Positions 1 through 6,260 of a stretch of 8,163 nt of DNA are shown one piece after another. Each line of letters begins with the position of its first letter. Position 1 is the first letter of the stretch. The notes under the pieces are model-generated. The model was not told the DNA's origin. It saw only the letters and a list, made by a program, of their open reading frames with translations, and searched no databases. Origin of the DNA: an uncultured Oxalobacteraceae bacterium (GTDB taxonomy: Bacteria; Pseudomonadota; Gammaproteobacteria; Burkholderiales; Burkholderiaceae_D); assembly GCA_937996605.1 (NCBI GenBank), contig CALKVB010000209.1, forward strand, positions 1 to 8,163, given 5' to 3'. A program made the translations under genes and the position numbers.

Positions 1-363
1 ACTGAACACATGCATCACGAAGTATTCGCACCTATCATGTACATCGTTCGTTACACGGATTTACAACAAGCGATCGCGATGAACAATGAAGTGCCACAAG
101 GTTTGTCTTCCAGTATCTTCACAACCGATATGCGTGAAGCAGAATTGTTTATGTCTGATGTCGGTAGTGACTGCGGTATCGCCAACGTCAACATCGGCCC
201 ATCCGGTGCTGAAATCGGTGGTGCTTTCGGTGGCGAAAAAGACACAGGCGGCGGTCGTGAATCTGGTTCAGATTCTTGGAAAGCATACATGCGTCGTTCC
301 ACAAATACCGTGAACTACAGCCATTCTTTACCATTGGCGCAAGGTATTAGTTTCGACATCTAA
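1..363 (+). CDS. amaB: ALDH7-family aldehyde dehydrogenase, C-terminal part (probable L-piperidine-6-carboxylate / aminoadipate-semialdehyde dehydrogenase)
   Basis: The reading frame is open from base 1, so the gene begins before the window; only the last 120 residues are present, of about 500 in a full enzyme. The visible part has the ALDH7 (antiquitin-like) C-terminal signature: HHEVFAPIMY, then IGPSGAEIGGAFGGEK followed by TGGGRESGSDSWK, then YMRRSTNTVNYS and a final LPLAQGI. In this family the enzyme oxidises the semialdehyde formed in lysine catabolism to 2-aminoadipate with NAD(P)+, in the cytoplasm. The catalytic Cys and Glu lie upstream and cannot be checked. The gene ends in TAA and is followed after about 60 bp by a strong intrinsic terminator, so it is the last gene of its transcript. 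The family call is firm. The exact substrate and the symbol amaB are inferred from family membership. Confidence 0.88.
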   Translation, partial: TEHMHHEVFAPIMYIVRYTDLQQAIAMNNEVPQGLSSSIFTTDMREAELFMSDVGSDCGIANVNIGPSGAEIGGAFGGEKDTGGGRESGSDSWKAYMRRSTNTVNYSHSLPLAQGISFDI

Positions 364-424
364 AACATATCGAGAAAGACGATAGCCTTATCGGCGAAAA
401 TAAGATCTAAAAAGTAATTTTCTC

Positions 425-461
425 AAGAGCGTCATCTTCAAAGGATGGACGCTCTTTTTTT
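425..461 (+). terminator. Intrinsic terminator after the aldehyde dehydrogenase gene
   Basis: Perfect 9-bp arms AAGAGCGTC (425-433) and GACGCTCTT (448-456) form a stem. An inner ATC/GAT pairing (434-436 with 444-446, one bulged G) extends it around a TTCAAAG loop. A run of seven T follows at 455-461. This is a classic Rho-independent terminator reading out of the aldehyde dehydrogenase gene. The solute-binding-protein gene behind it therefore needs its own promoter. Confidence 0.9.
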
Positions 462-470
462 ATTTTGAGC

Positions 471-476
471 TATACT
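471..476 (+). promoter_or_regulatory. Possible -10 box for the solute-binding-protein gene
   Basis: TATACT matches a sigma-70 -10 hexamer at five of six positions. It lies just after the preceding terminator and about 58 bases before the chosen start codon. No good -35 box sits 16-18 bases upstream, because that stretch is the terminator stem and T-run, and there is no extended -10 TGn. This is only a candidate, supported mostly by position. Confidence 0.3.
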
Positions 477-520
477 GATTCAAAATCAAGGTGCAAGGTA
501 ACCACACCTGCACGAATAAT

Positions 521-524
521 GGAG
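521..524 (+). promoter_or_regulatory. Shine-Dalgarno site deciding the start at 534
   Basis: GGAG lies 9 bases before the ATG at 534. A second purine run, GGGAG at 538-542, lies 12 bases before another in-frame ATG at 555, so the later start cannot be excluded. The in-frame TTG at 465 sits on the terminator T-run and has no ribosome binding site. Confidence 0.5.
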
Positions 525-533
525 ACTTTGGCA

Positions 534-1424
534 ATGTGGGAGACTAAGCGATACATGCATCGAAATACGGTGCTTGGCATCATTCTTTTCGCTGTCCTTG
601 CGCTTGTTTCACCATTTCTTTCCGCCCAAGAGAAGTCACTGATTCGTTTCCCCCGCCTAGATATTAAAGCTGATCCAAACGAAGCTTACGTACTCGATTT
701 GCTACAACTGATCTTACAAAACACCCCGAGACCTTACGAATATAGCCCAACAAAAACGCGTATGCTACAGGGCCGTGCGATTTACGAAATGACGCGTGAA
801 CATGGTGAAGTCGATATGATTTTAACCATGACCACAGATGAGCGAGAGAAAAAATTAATACCCATTCGCATTCCCGTCGACAAAGGCTTGATTGGCTGGC
901 GTGTCGCCCTGATTTCACCCAAAAATAAAGCCGATTTCACGACGATACGTTCGATTGAGGACTTACGTAAATTCACTGCAGGGCAAGAACAAGATTGGCC
1001 GGATGTCGCCATCTTGAAAGCAAATAAATTACCTGTAATGACTTCGTCAAGCTTCGAACCTTTGTTTGGAATGTTGCAAGCAGGTCGTTTCGATTACTTT
1101 CCACGTTCCATTTTCGAAGTCTATGGGGAAATGTCTAGCCATCAAGAATATGCCCTTCACCTAGATCAAAATATCATCTTGCATTATCCCGCAGCAGTGT
1201 ATTTTTTTGTCACGCCAAGACGCCCGCAGTTAGCAGAAGATTTTCGTATTGGTTTCGAGAAAATCGTCGCCAGTGGAAGTTTTGAAAAATTATTTATGAA
1301 ATACAATCAAATTTCGATCGATAAAACAAAAATAAAACAAAGAACGATTATTCAATTAAACAACCCGCATCTCAATGTAAAGTCTCTGCCCTTGCAAAGA
1401 AATGAACTGTGGTTTCAACCCTGA
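534..1424 (+). CDS. Exported orphan solute-binding-like protein (PBP2 / SBP family 3-like)
   Basis: A protein of 296 residues from the ATG at 534; an ATG at 555 would give 289. The N-terminus is a clear Sec signal peptide: basic WETKRYMHR, a hydrophobic GIILFAVLALVSPFL core, and likely cleavage after FLSA before QEK. The mature part resembles periplasmic substrate-binding proteins of the amino-acid (family 3) type. It has an N-terminal lobe with PNEAYVLDLLQLIL, a conserved-looking stretch with KTRMLQGRAIYEM and DMILTMTTDEREK, the PVDKGLIGWRVALI segment, a hinge-like SIEDLRKF region, MLQAGRFDYFPRS, and a C-terminal helix LAEDFRIGFEKIVASGSFEKLF, typical of the end of this fold. No permease or ATPase gene is adjacent, so it is an orphan. 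Ligand and role are unknown; it may serve in sensing or scavenging. It is convergent with rarA, with 33 bp between the stop codons. Confidence 0.8.
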   Translation: MWETKRYMHRNTVLGIILFAVLALVSPFLSAQEKSLIRFPRLDIKADPNEAYVLDLLQLILQNTPRPYEYSPTKTRMLQGRAIYEMTREHGEVDMILTMTTDEREKKLIPIRIPVDKGLIGWRVALISPKNKADFTTIRSIEDLRKFTAGQEQDWPDVAILKANKLPVMTSSSFEPLFGMLQAGRFDYFPRSIFEVYGEMSSHQEYALHLDQNIILHYPAAVYFFVTPRRPQLAEDFRIGFEKIVASGSFEKLFMKYNQISIDKTKIKQRTIIQLNNPHLNVKSLPLQRNELWFQP

Positions 1425-1457
1425 ATCAGCAATAACGTGGAACTCAATCCACCTCGA

Positions 1458-2759
1458 TCATTCTTGTGCATCTCGATCCAATTGGCGTAGGTAGGCGAGC
1501 TTTTCAGCGATTTTAATTTCTAAGCCACGAGGCACTGGCTGATACCAACTTTGCCCTTCCAAACCATCAGGCAAATAAGTTTCTCCCGCCGCATAAGCGT
1601 TAGCTTCATCATGCGCATAACGATACAATTTGCCGTAACCTAATTCTTTCATTAGTTTGGTTGGCGCATTACGTAAGTGCTCGGGCACTACACGGGATTT
1701 ATCTTTGGCGACAAAGGCCCTAGCCTCTTTGTAAGCCATATAGACCGCATTCGATTTCGCTGCGCAGGCCAAATATACGACTGCTTCAGCCAATGCCAAC
1801 TCCCCTTCAGGTGAACCAAGACGTTCATAAGTTTCAGCAGCATCTAAACTAATACGCAAAGCCCGCGGGTCGGCCAAACCAATATCTTCGCTCGCCATGC
1901 GGATAATACGGCGTGCCAAGTAACGAGGATCAGTGCCGCCATCCAACATGCGTACTAACCAATATAAGGCGGCATCAGGGTTGGACCCACGTACCGATTT
2001 ATGCATCGCGGAAATCTGATCGTAGAATGCATCGCCACCTTTATCAAAGCGACGCAAAGCATCACCAAGACATTCTGCTAATAACGCAGGATCAACTTCA
2101 CGCGTTTTTTTCACGCCTGCAGCACGCGCAGCGATGTCTAGATTATTTAAGAGCTTGCGTCCATCACCATCAGCACTGGCGATCAAACTCCCTTTCGCTT
2201 CTATGGTAAACTGCAGGCCGTCGAGTTCTCTGCTACATGCTCGATCAACCATTTGTTCAAGGTCAGTGTCAGTTAAAGATTTCAACACATACACAGCAGA
2301 ACGCGATAGCAAAGCACTATTCACTTCAAACGAAGGGTTCTCGGTCGTCGCACCAATAAAAGTAAACAAGCCGCTCTCGACATGCGGCAAGAACGCATCT
2401 TGTTGACTCTTATTGAAACGATGAACTTCATCGACGAACAAGATGGTTCTGCGTTGTGAACTGGCGCGAATTAACTCCGCCTTTTCCACCGCATCACGAA
2501 TATCTTTGACGCCTGACAATACTGCAGATAAAGCGATAAATTCGGCTTGAAATGCCTGAGCCATTAAGCGAGCAAGCGTGGTCTTCCCAACACCAGGCGG
2601 CCCCCATAACAACATAGAATGAGGTTCACCCGATTCGAAAGCTACCCGCAAGGGTTTGCCTGGCCCTAGCAAATGCTGCTGACCAATGACATCATCGATA
2701 CTCGCTGGGCGCATACGCTCAGCCAAAGGCTGATGCGCGTTGAGATTCAAACCGAACAT
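1458..2759 (-). CDS. rarA: Replication-associated recombination protein A, AAA+ ATPase (RarA/MgsA)
   Basis: A 433-residue AAA+ ATPase of full family length. Walker A is GPPGVGKT (residues 53-60), Walker B with box II is ILFVDEVHRF (106-115), and sensor 1 lies in GATTENPSFEVN (136-147), the RarA/WRNIP1 signature. The C-terminal half carries the family's oligomerisation region, with KSVRGSNPDAALYWLVRML and RRIIRMASEDIGLADPRAL. RarA is a DNA-dependent ATPase related to clamp loaders that acts at stalled replication forks in the cytoplasm. The start ATG (2757-2759) overlaps the lolA stop by one base (TAATG on the minus strand), which suggests translational coupling and one transcript with lolA. 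In many related bacteria this gene follows lolA and precedes serS; here no serS follows. No motif is missing. Confidence 0.97.
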   Translation of the reverse strand: MFGLNLNAHQPLAERMRPASIDDVIGQQHLLGPGKPLRVAFESGEPHSMLLWGPPGVGKTTLARLMAQAFQAEFIALSAVLSGVKDIRDAVEKAELIRASSQRRTILFVDEVHRFNKSQQDAFLPHVESGLFTFIGATTENPSFEVNSALLSRSAVYVLKSLTDTDLEQMVDRACSRELDGLQFTIEAKGSLIASADGDGRKLLNNLDIAARAAGVKKTREVDPALLAECLGDALRRFDKGGDAFYDQISAMHKSVRGSNPDAALYWLVRMLDGGTDPRYLARRIIRMASEDIGLADPRALRISLDAAETYERLGSPEGELALAEAVVYLACAAKSNAVYMAYKEARAFVAKDKSRVVPEHLRNAPTKLMKELGYGKLYRYAHDEANAYAAGETYLPDGLEGQSWYQPVPRGLEIKIAEKLAYLRQLDRDAQE

Positions 2760-3418
2760 TATGGACGCAATACCTCAGCGCCTTGCGGCATGACAAACTT
2801 AAACTGATCTGCAGAAAAATTAGGGTTGCGTTCAAAATTTTTCAAATTCACCAAAGAAATTTGACCGAAAGTGTCGCGCAATTCCATCCCCACTGGAAGG
2901 CCATCTTTCATACCGATACTAATCGATTCGAACTGTGTATCTTTGGCTTTAGGAATGGCTTCTAACCACTCAATGCCTTGCTTCAAACCAGCGTCTTTCA
3001 AGACAAAGTTTTTTTCCAGATCGACACTGCCAAACAAGATCGCTGCTGGGCTTGAACCAATCGCATTCCCCAGGGCTTTGATCGTGACTTGATTTAAATC
3101 TTTATCGTACATATACAGCTTGTCACCGTCAGCCTGCAGCACTTGCTCATACGGTTTTTCATAGGTCCAAATAAAACGACCCGGGCGAGAAAACTTGAAT
3201 GAACCAGCTGAAGTTTTACCTAATTTCGCCGCACCGTTGACCATTTTGACTTGTTGCTGCGAAAACTCACCTTTTGCCGTTTTTGTGTTCACGACAAAAG
3301 ACTTAAATTGTTCAATCGCTGAGGCATTAGCCAAACTAGCTGTGAGAAGAATGGCGGAAGCAAGAAGAGTTTTCACAGAAAGTGCTTTGGCAGACCATAA
3401 TGGAAGAAATTTATTCAT
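2759..3418 (-). CDS. lolA: Outer-membrane lipoprotein carrier protein LolA
   Basis: A periplasmic chaperone that takes lipoproteins released by LolCDE at the inner membrane and hands them to LolB at the outer membrane. From the ATG at 3418 it has 219 residues. A signal peptide (LSVKTLLASAILLTASLANASA) is probably cut near residues 32-34. The mature part shows LolA hallmarks: GEFSQQ near residue 54, GSFKFSRPGRFIWTYEKPYEQ (about 73-93) with the conserved Arg of the lipid-binding pocket region, YDKDLNQVTIK (104-114), SPAAILFG (123-130), and NPNFSADQFKF near the end. An in-frame TTG at 3430 would add four residues, but neither start has a good Shine-Dalgarno site, so the ATG is preferred. It lies 83 bp after ftsK on the same strand with no terminator between, and its stop overlaps the rarA start. 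Confidence 0.95.
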   Translation of the reverse strand: MNKFLPLWSAKALSVKTLLASAILLTASLANASAIEQFKSFVVNTKTAKGEFSQQQVKMVNGAAKLGKTSAGSFKFSRPGRFIWTYEKPYEQVLQADGDKLYMYDKDLNQVTIKALGNAIGSSPAAILFGSVDLEKNFVLKDAGLKQGIEWLEAIPKAKDTQFESISIGMKDGLPVGMELRDTFGQISLVNLKNFERNPNFSADQFKFVMPQGAEVLRP

Positions 3419-3501
3419 TTGAGCATTCAATTAAGTTCAAGTTTGAAGGTATCGAGAGTTACGCGCCACTATTTCTAGTAACGCGGCAAACGAGATTACG
3501 T

Positions 3502-5829
3502 CTACTCCGAGTTACCTGCAGGGACTAAGATTTCGCGATTACCGTTTGACTGCATGGTAGATACGACACCACTGGCTTCCATCTGTTCCAGCAAACGCGC
3601 GGCACGGTTGTAACCAATGCGTAGATGTCTTTGCACCAAGGAAATCGAAGCACGACGATTTTTTAATACGATGGCAACAGCTTGATCATATAAAGCGTCT
3701 GCCTCGCCACCTCCCTCGGAAGCTGGCACACCATCAGCACCTTCTTCCAAAACACCGCCCTCAAGAATACCTTCGATGTAGTTAGGTTCACCTTGCTCTT
3801 TCAAATGTTTGACCACACGATGTACTTCATCGTCTGAAACAAAGGCACCGTGTACACGCACGGGCAAACCTGTTCCTGGCGGCATGTATAACATATCACC
3901 CATCCCCAGTAAGGACTCTGCCCCCATCTGGTCGAGAATAGTACGAGAATCGATTTTACTACTCACTTGGAAGGCGATACGCGTTGGAATATTTGCTTTA
4001 ATCAAACCGGTAATCACATCAACCGATGGACGCTGTGTCGCTAAGATTAAGTGCAGACCGGCAGCGCGCGCTTTTTGTGCAATACGAGCAATGAGCTCTT
4101 CCACTTTCTTACCAACGACCATCATCAAGTCTGCCAATTCATCGATGATAATCACGATGGTCGGCAATTTTTCTAATGGCTCAGGCGCATCTGGGGTTAA
4201 GCTAAATGGGTTGGGAATATGTTCCTCGCGTTTCGCTGCTTCGGCAATTTTAGCGTTATAACCCGCCAAATTTCGGACGCCGAGTTTTGACATCAATTTG
4301 TAACGGCGTTCCATTTCATTGACCGCCCAATTGAGAGCATGACCCGCTTGACGCATGTCAGTCACCACAGGTGCCAACAAATGTGGGATGCCTTCGTACA
4401 CCGACATTTCCAACATTTTCGGGTCGATCAAAATCATGCGCACGTCATTGGGATCTGATTTATACAACAGCGATAAAATCGTCGCATTGATGCCCACCGA
4501 CTTACCAGAACCGGTGGTACCCGCCACCAAAAGGTGAGGCATCTTGGCCAAATCAGCAACCACCGCATGACCTGCGATATCTTTACCCAAAGCCACCGTT
4601 AAATTGGAATGGCTATCGTTATAAACTTTGGAGCTCAAAATTTCTGTCAAACGTACTATCTGACGTTTGGGGTTGGGCAATTCCAAGCCCATATAATTTT
4701 TACCAGGAATTGTTTCCACCACACGGATCGAGGTCAAGGCAAATGAACGCGCTAAGTCACGCGCAAGACCAACGATTTGACTACCCTTAACACCGGTCGC
4801 AGGCTCAATCTCGTAACGTGTGATGACTGGCCCTGGATAAGCGGCAATCACCTTCACTTCAACACCGAAGTCCGACAGTTTTTTCTCGATCAAACGACTG
4901 GTAAATTCTAAGGTTTCTATGCTGACCGTTTCTTGACTGACCGGCGCATCGTCGAGCAATGATAAGGGTGGCAGATTCGTTTCTGGAATATCGTCAAACA
5001 AGGAAGTTTGACGCTCTTTCTCAATACGTTCAGATTTTTGTACCGCGACCACTTGCGGTTCAATCCGAATTGGCGGTGCTTCAACAATTTTGGCACGCTC
5101 CTGCACCACGTTAGTTTCCCGCTTCACTGCTGCAGTCTCACCCACGCGTCGATCTTCACGATCGGTATATTTTTTACGAATAAATTCAAAACCTGTCTCG
5201 AGTGCGGTACCTGTATTTTCGGCGATCTGCCACCAAGAAAGATGAAAATACAAACTGATACCCACAGCGACTAATAGCAACAAAAGAAGTGTTGCCCCAG
5301 TAAATCCAAAAGCGGAGAAACTGAGATTACCGATTAATTCGCCGAGCACACCACCATGCGCGCCAGGCAAAGCCACATTCATCTTATATAAACGTAGCGA
5401 CTCTAAACCCATAAAACCAAATAAGATCAAACCGAAGCCAGTCAATTTAATGATCTTTTCCAAATGGTGCACAGGTTCATCATCGGCTTGCCCCAATTTA
5501 CTCTTGGCCACACGACGATAATCATTCCAGACAAATCGGATCAAGGCGACGCAGAACCACCAAGCCGAGAAACCAAAAATAAAGAAGGCAAGATCAGCGA
5601 CATAAGCACCAAAACGACCACCAATATTGTGGAATTTTGCGACTTCAATTGCACGCGACCAACCGGGATCTAATTTCGAGAAACTGGCAAAAATCAGAAT
5701 CAGGTATAGGCAACACACCGCAAAGAATAGCCAACGAGCTTCGCTCAATAGCAATACTAGTCTGTTTGGCAATTGCACAGCAGGCGTGGCAGCACGACTG
5801 CGCTTATAAACTTCATTGGAATTTGTCAT
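3502..5829 (-). CDS. ftsK: DNA translocase FtsK
   Basis: A membrane-anchored hexameric DNA pump at the division septum that moves chromosome ends and activates XerCD recombination at dif. From the ATG at 5829 it has 775 residues. Four membrane segments lie at about 33-50, 73-101, 128-145 and 170-197. A short, charged linker follows (about 200-300), far shorter than in E. coli. The motor's alpha part begins around ETLEFTSRLIEKKL. The RecA-like beta part has Walker A GTTGSGKS (437-444), Walker B IVIIIDELADLM (558-569) and LILATQRPSVDVITG. The C-terminal gamma winged helix (712-768), LYDQAVAIVLKNRRASIS to IGYNRAARLLEQME, is the KOPS-reading domain. An in-frame TTG at 5838 would add three residues. 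The ribosome site is weak (GAAG close to the ATG). It heads the ftsK-lolA-rarA block and is complete. Confidence 0.97.
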   Translation of the reverse strand: MTNSNEVYKRSRAATPAVQLPNRLVLLLSEARWLFFAVCCLYLILIFASFSKLDPGWSRAIEVAKFHNIGGRFGAYVADLAFFIFGFSAWWFCVALIRFVWNDYRRVAKSKLGQADDEPVHHLEKIIKLTGFGLILFGFMGLESLRLYKMNVALPGAHGGVLGELIGNLSFSAFGFTGATLLLLLLVAVGISLYFHLSWWQIAENTGTALETGFEFIRKKYTDREDRRVGETAAVKRETNVVQERAKIVEAPPIRIEPQVVAVQKSERIEKERQTSLFDDIPETNLPPLSLLDDAPVSQETVSIETLEFTSRLIEKKLSDFGVEVKVIAAYPGPVITRYEIEPATGVKGSQIVGLARDLARSFALTSIRVVETIPGKNYMGLELPNPKRQIVRLTEILSSKVYNDSHSNLTVALGKDIAGHAVVADLAKMPHLLVAGTTGSGKSVGINATILSLLYKSDPNDVRMILIDPKMLEMSVYEGIPHLLAPVVTDMRQAGHALNWAVNEMERRYKLMSKLGVRNLAGYNAKIAEAAKREEHIPNPFSLTPDAPEPLEKLPTIVIIIDELADLMMVVGKKVEELIARIAQKARAAGLHLILATQRPSVDVITGLIKANIPTRIAFQVSSKIDSRTILDQMGAESLLGMGDMLYMPPGTGLPVRVHGAFVSDDEVHRVVKHLKEQGEPNYIEGILEGGVLEEGADGVPASEGGGEADALYDQAVAIVLKNRRASISLVQRHLRIGYNRAARLLEQMEASGVVSTMQSNGNREILVPAGNSE

Positions 5830-5855
5830 AGTCTTCAAGCATTACAGTTACCGTG

Positions 5856-5861
5856 ATTGTA
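5856..5861 (-). promoter_or_regulatory. Possible -10 box of the ftsK promoter
   Basis: On the minus strand the hexamer reads TACAAT, one mismatch from the sigma-70 consensus, 26 bases before the ftsK ATG. Just upstream is the small inverted repeat GGGC-TTTT-GCCC. No convincing -35 hexamer is found 16-18 bases upstream, so this may be an activator-dependent site or simply chance. Confidence 0.3.
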
Positions 5862-6063
5862 GGGCAAAAGCCCCTTTCAGCGCTATGAAATCAGGCGTTT
5901 AGTCGAATTAGATTTGGCGTAGAAGGCAAGCAAACTAAAAATAGCTAGGAAACGAGTTTGTTTCGACAAAATTGAATGCCACATGTTTTCTGCCTATTCA
6001 TGAACATTTCCGCAACACAGCATAAAAAAACTTTGTATTTCCGCGCGGGTAGATTTATATTGC

Positions 6064-6081
6064 ATGTAAATCGGTTTACAT
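6064..6081. promoter_or_regulatory. 18-bp palindrome, probable LacI-family operator
   Basis: ATGTAAATCGGTTTACAT has perfect 7-bp arms (ATGTAAA and TTTACAT) around TCGG. The core TGTAAAYCGRTTTACA has a central CG flanked by A/T-rich arms, the usual build of operators for LacI-family regulators. Its right arm contains TTTACA (6075-6080), a candidate -35 box, so bound protein would block RNA polymerase. The regulator gene is not in the window, and the family assignment rests on the motif alone. Confidence 0.55.
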
Positions 6082-6103
6082 TAAAATTAAAAATGTAAAT
6101 ATT
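6075..6103 (+). promoter_or_regulatory. Candidate promoter of the cyanophycinase gene
   Basis: TTTACA (6075-6080) matches the -35 consensus at five of six positions. Possible -10 boxes are TAAATA (6096-6101, spacer 15) or AATATT (6098-6103, spacer 17); neither is ideal. Transcription from here would start near 6108-6110 and give a leader of about 150 bases. Overlap of the -35 box with the palindrome supports a repressible promoter. Confidence 0.4.
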
Positions 6104-6138
6104 TGAACATAAGCAATATTCCTTTTACCTATGTTCAA
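6103..6138. repeat. 9+9 bp perfect inverted repeat in the leader/promoter
   Basis: TTGAACATA (6103-6111) and TATGTTCAA (6130-6138) are exact reverse complements separated by 18 bases. No T-run follows the right arm, so it is not an intrinsic terminator. It may be a two-half-site operator (half-site centres 27 bp apart) or a hairpin at the start of the transcript. A further direct copy of the TGAACAT core lies at 6001-6007. Confidence 0.6.
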
Positions 6139-6247
6139 TCAATACACAAACAATTACCGATCTAGCTAACGCAAGCGCAACCTACAACTGTCAAGAAAAC
6201 TCTAAGTGAGATCAGTCTAGGAAGAATGCTTGCGCCACTAATTACTT

Positions 6248-6252
6248 GGAGG
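6248..6252 (+). promoter_or_regulatory. Strong Shine-Dalgarno site fixing a TTG start
   Basis: GGAGG lies exactly 8 bases before the TTG at 6261. An earlier in-frame TTG at 6246 overlaps this site and would leave no ribosome binding site for itself, and no ATG is available. The TTG at 6261 is therefore the best start, and it places a normal signal peptide directly at the N-terminus. Confidence 0.85.
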
Positions 6253-6260
6253 TTTGTCAA

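Larger units (their letters stand above)
5830..6260. promoter_or_regulatory. Divergent regulatory region between ftsK and the cyanophycinase gene
   Basis: This stretch of about 430 bp holds no credible open reading frame. Its left part (to about 5960) should contain the ftsK promoter. Its right part is strongly AT-rich and packed with symmetrical elements. These are a small TTTGT-TTCG-ACAAA hairpin (5957-5970), an 18-bp LacI-type palindrome (6064-6081), a second copy of ATGTAAAT (6093-6100), a 9+9 bp inverted repeat (6103-6138), the heptamer TGAACAT twice direct and once inverted (6001-6007, 6104-6110, 6131-6137), and a distant pairing CGCAAGC/GCTTGCG (6170-6176 and 6228-6234). This density points to a regulated promoter for the plus-strand gene with a leader of about 150 bases. 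Confidence 0.7.

Noticed and set aside
380..393. Hairpin CGATA-GCCT-TATCG after the aldehyde dehydrogenase stop
   Set aside because: A 5-bp stem without a T-run, and the strong terminator at 425-461 explains the end of the transcript.
465..533. Upstream extension of the solute-binding protein to an in-frame TTG at 465
   Set aside because: That TTG overlaps the tail of the preceding terminator, has no Shine-Dalgarno site, and would bury the signal peptide behind about 23 extra polar residues.
1437..1452. Small hairpin GTGGA-ACTCAA-TCCAC between the convergent stop codons as a terminator
   Set aside because: The stem is only 5 bp and no T-run follows on either strand.
3419..3501. Terminator or separate promoter between ftsK and lolA
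   Set aside because: Only short imperfect repeats (GTTAC/GTAAC, TTCAA/TTGAA) are present; no stem with T-run and no paired -35/-10 could be seen.
3809..4261. 150-residue open frame antisense to ftsK
   Set aside because: It lies wholly inside the conserved motor part of FtsK, shows no recognisable domain and has a Ser/Thr/Arg-heavy composition typical of a shadow frame.
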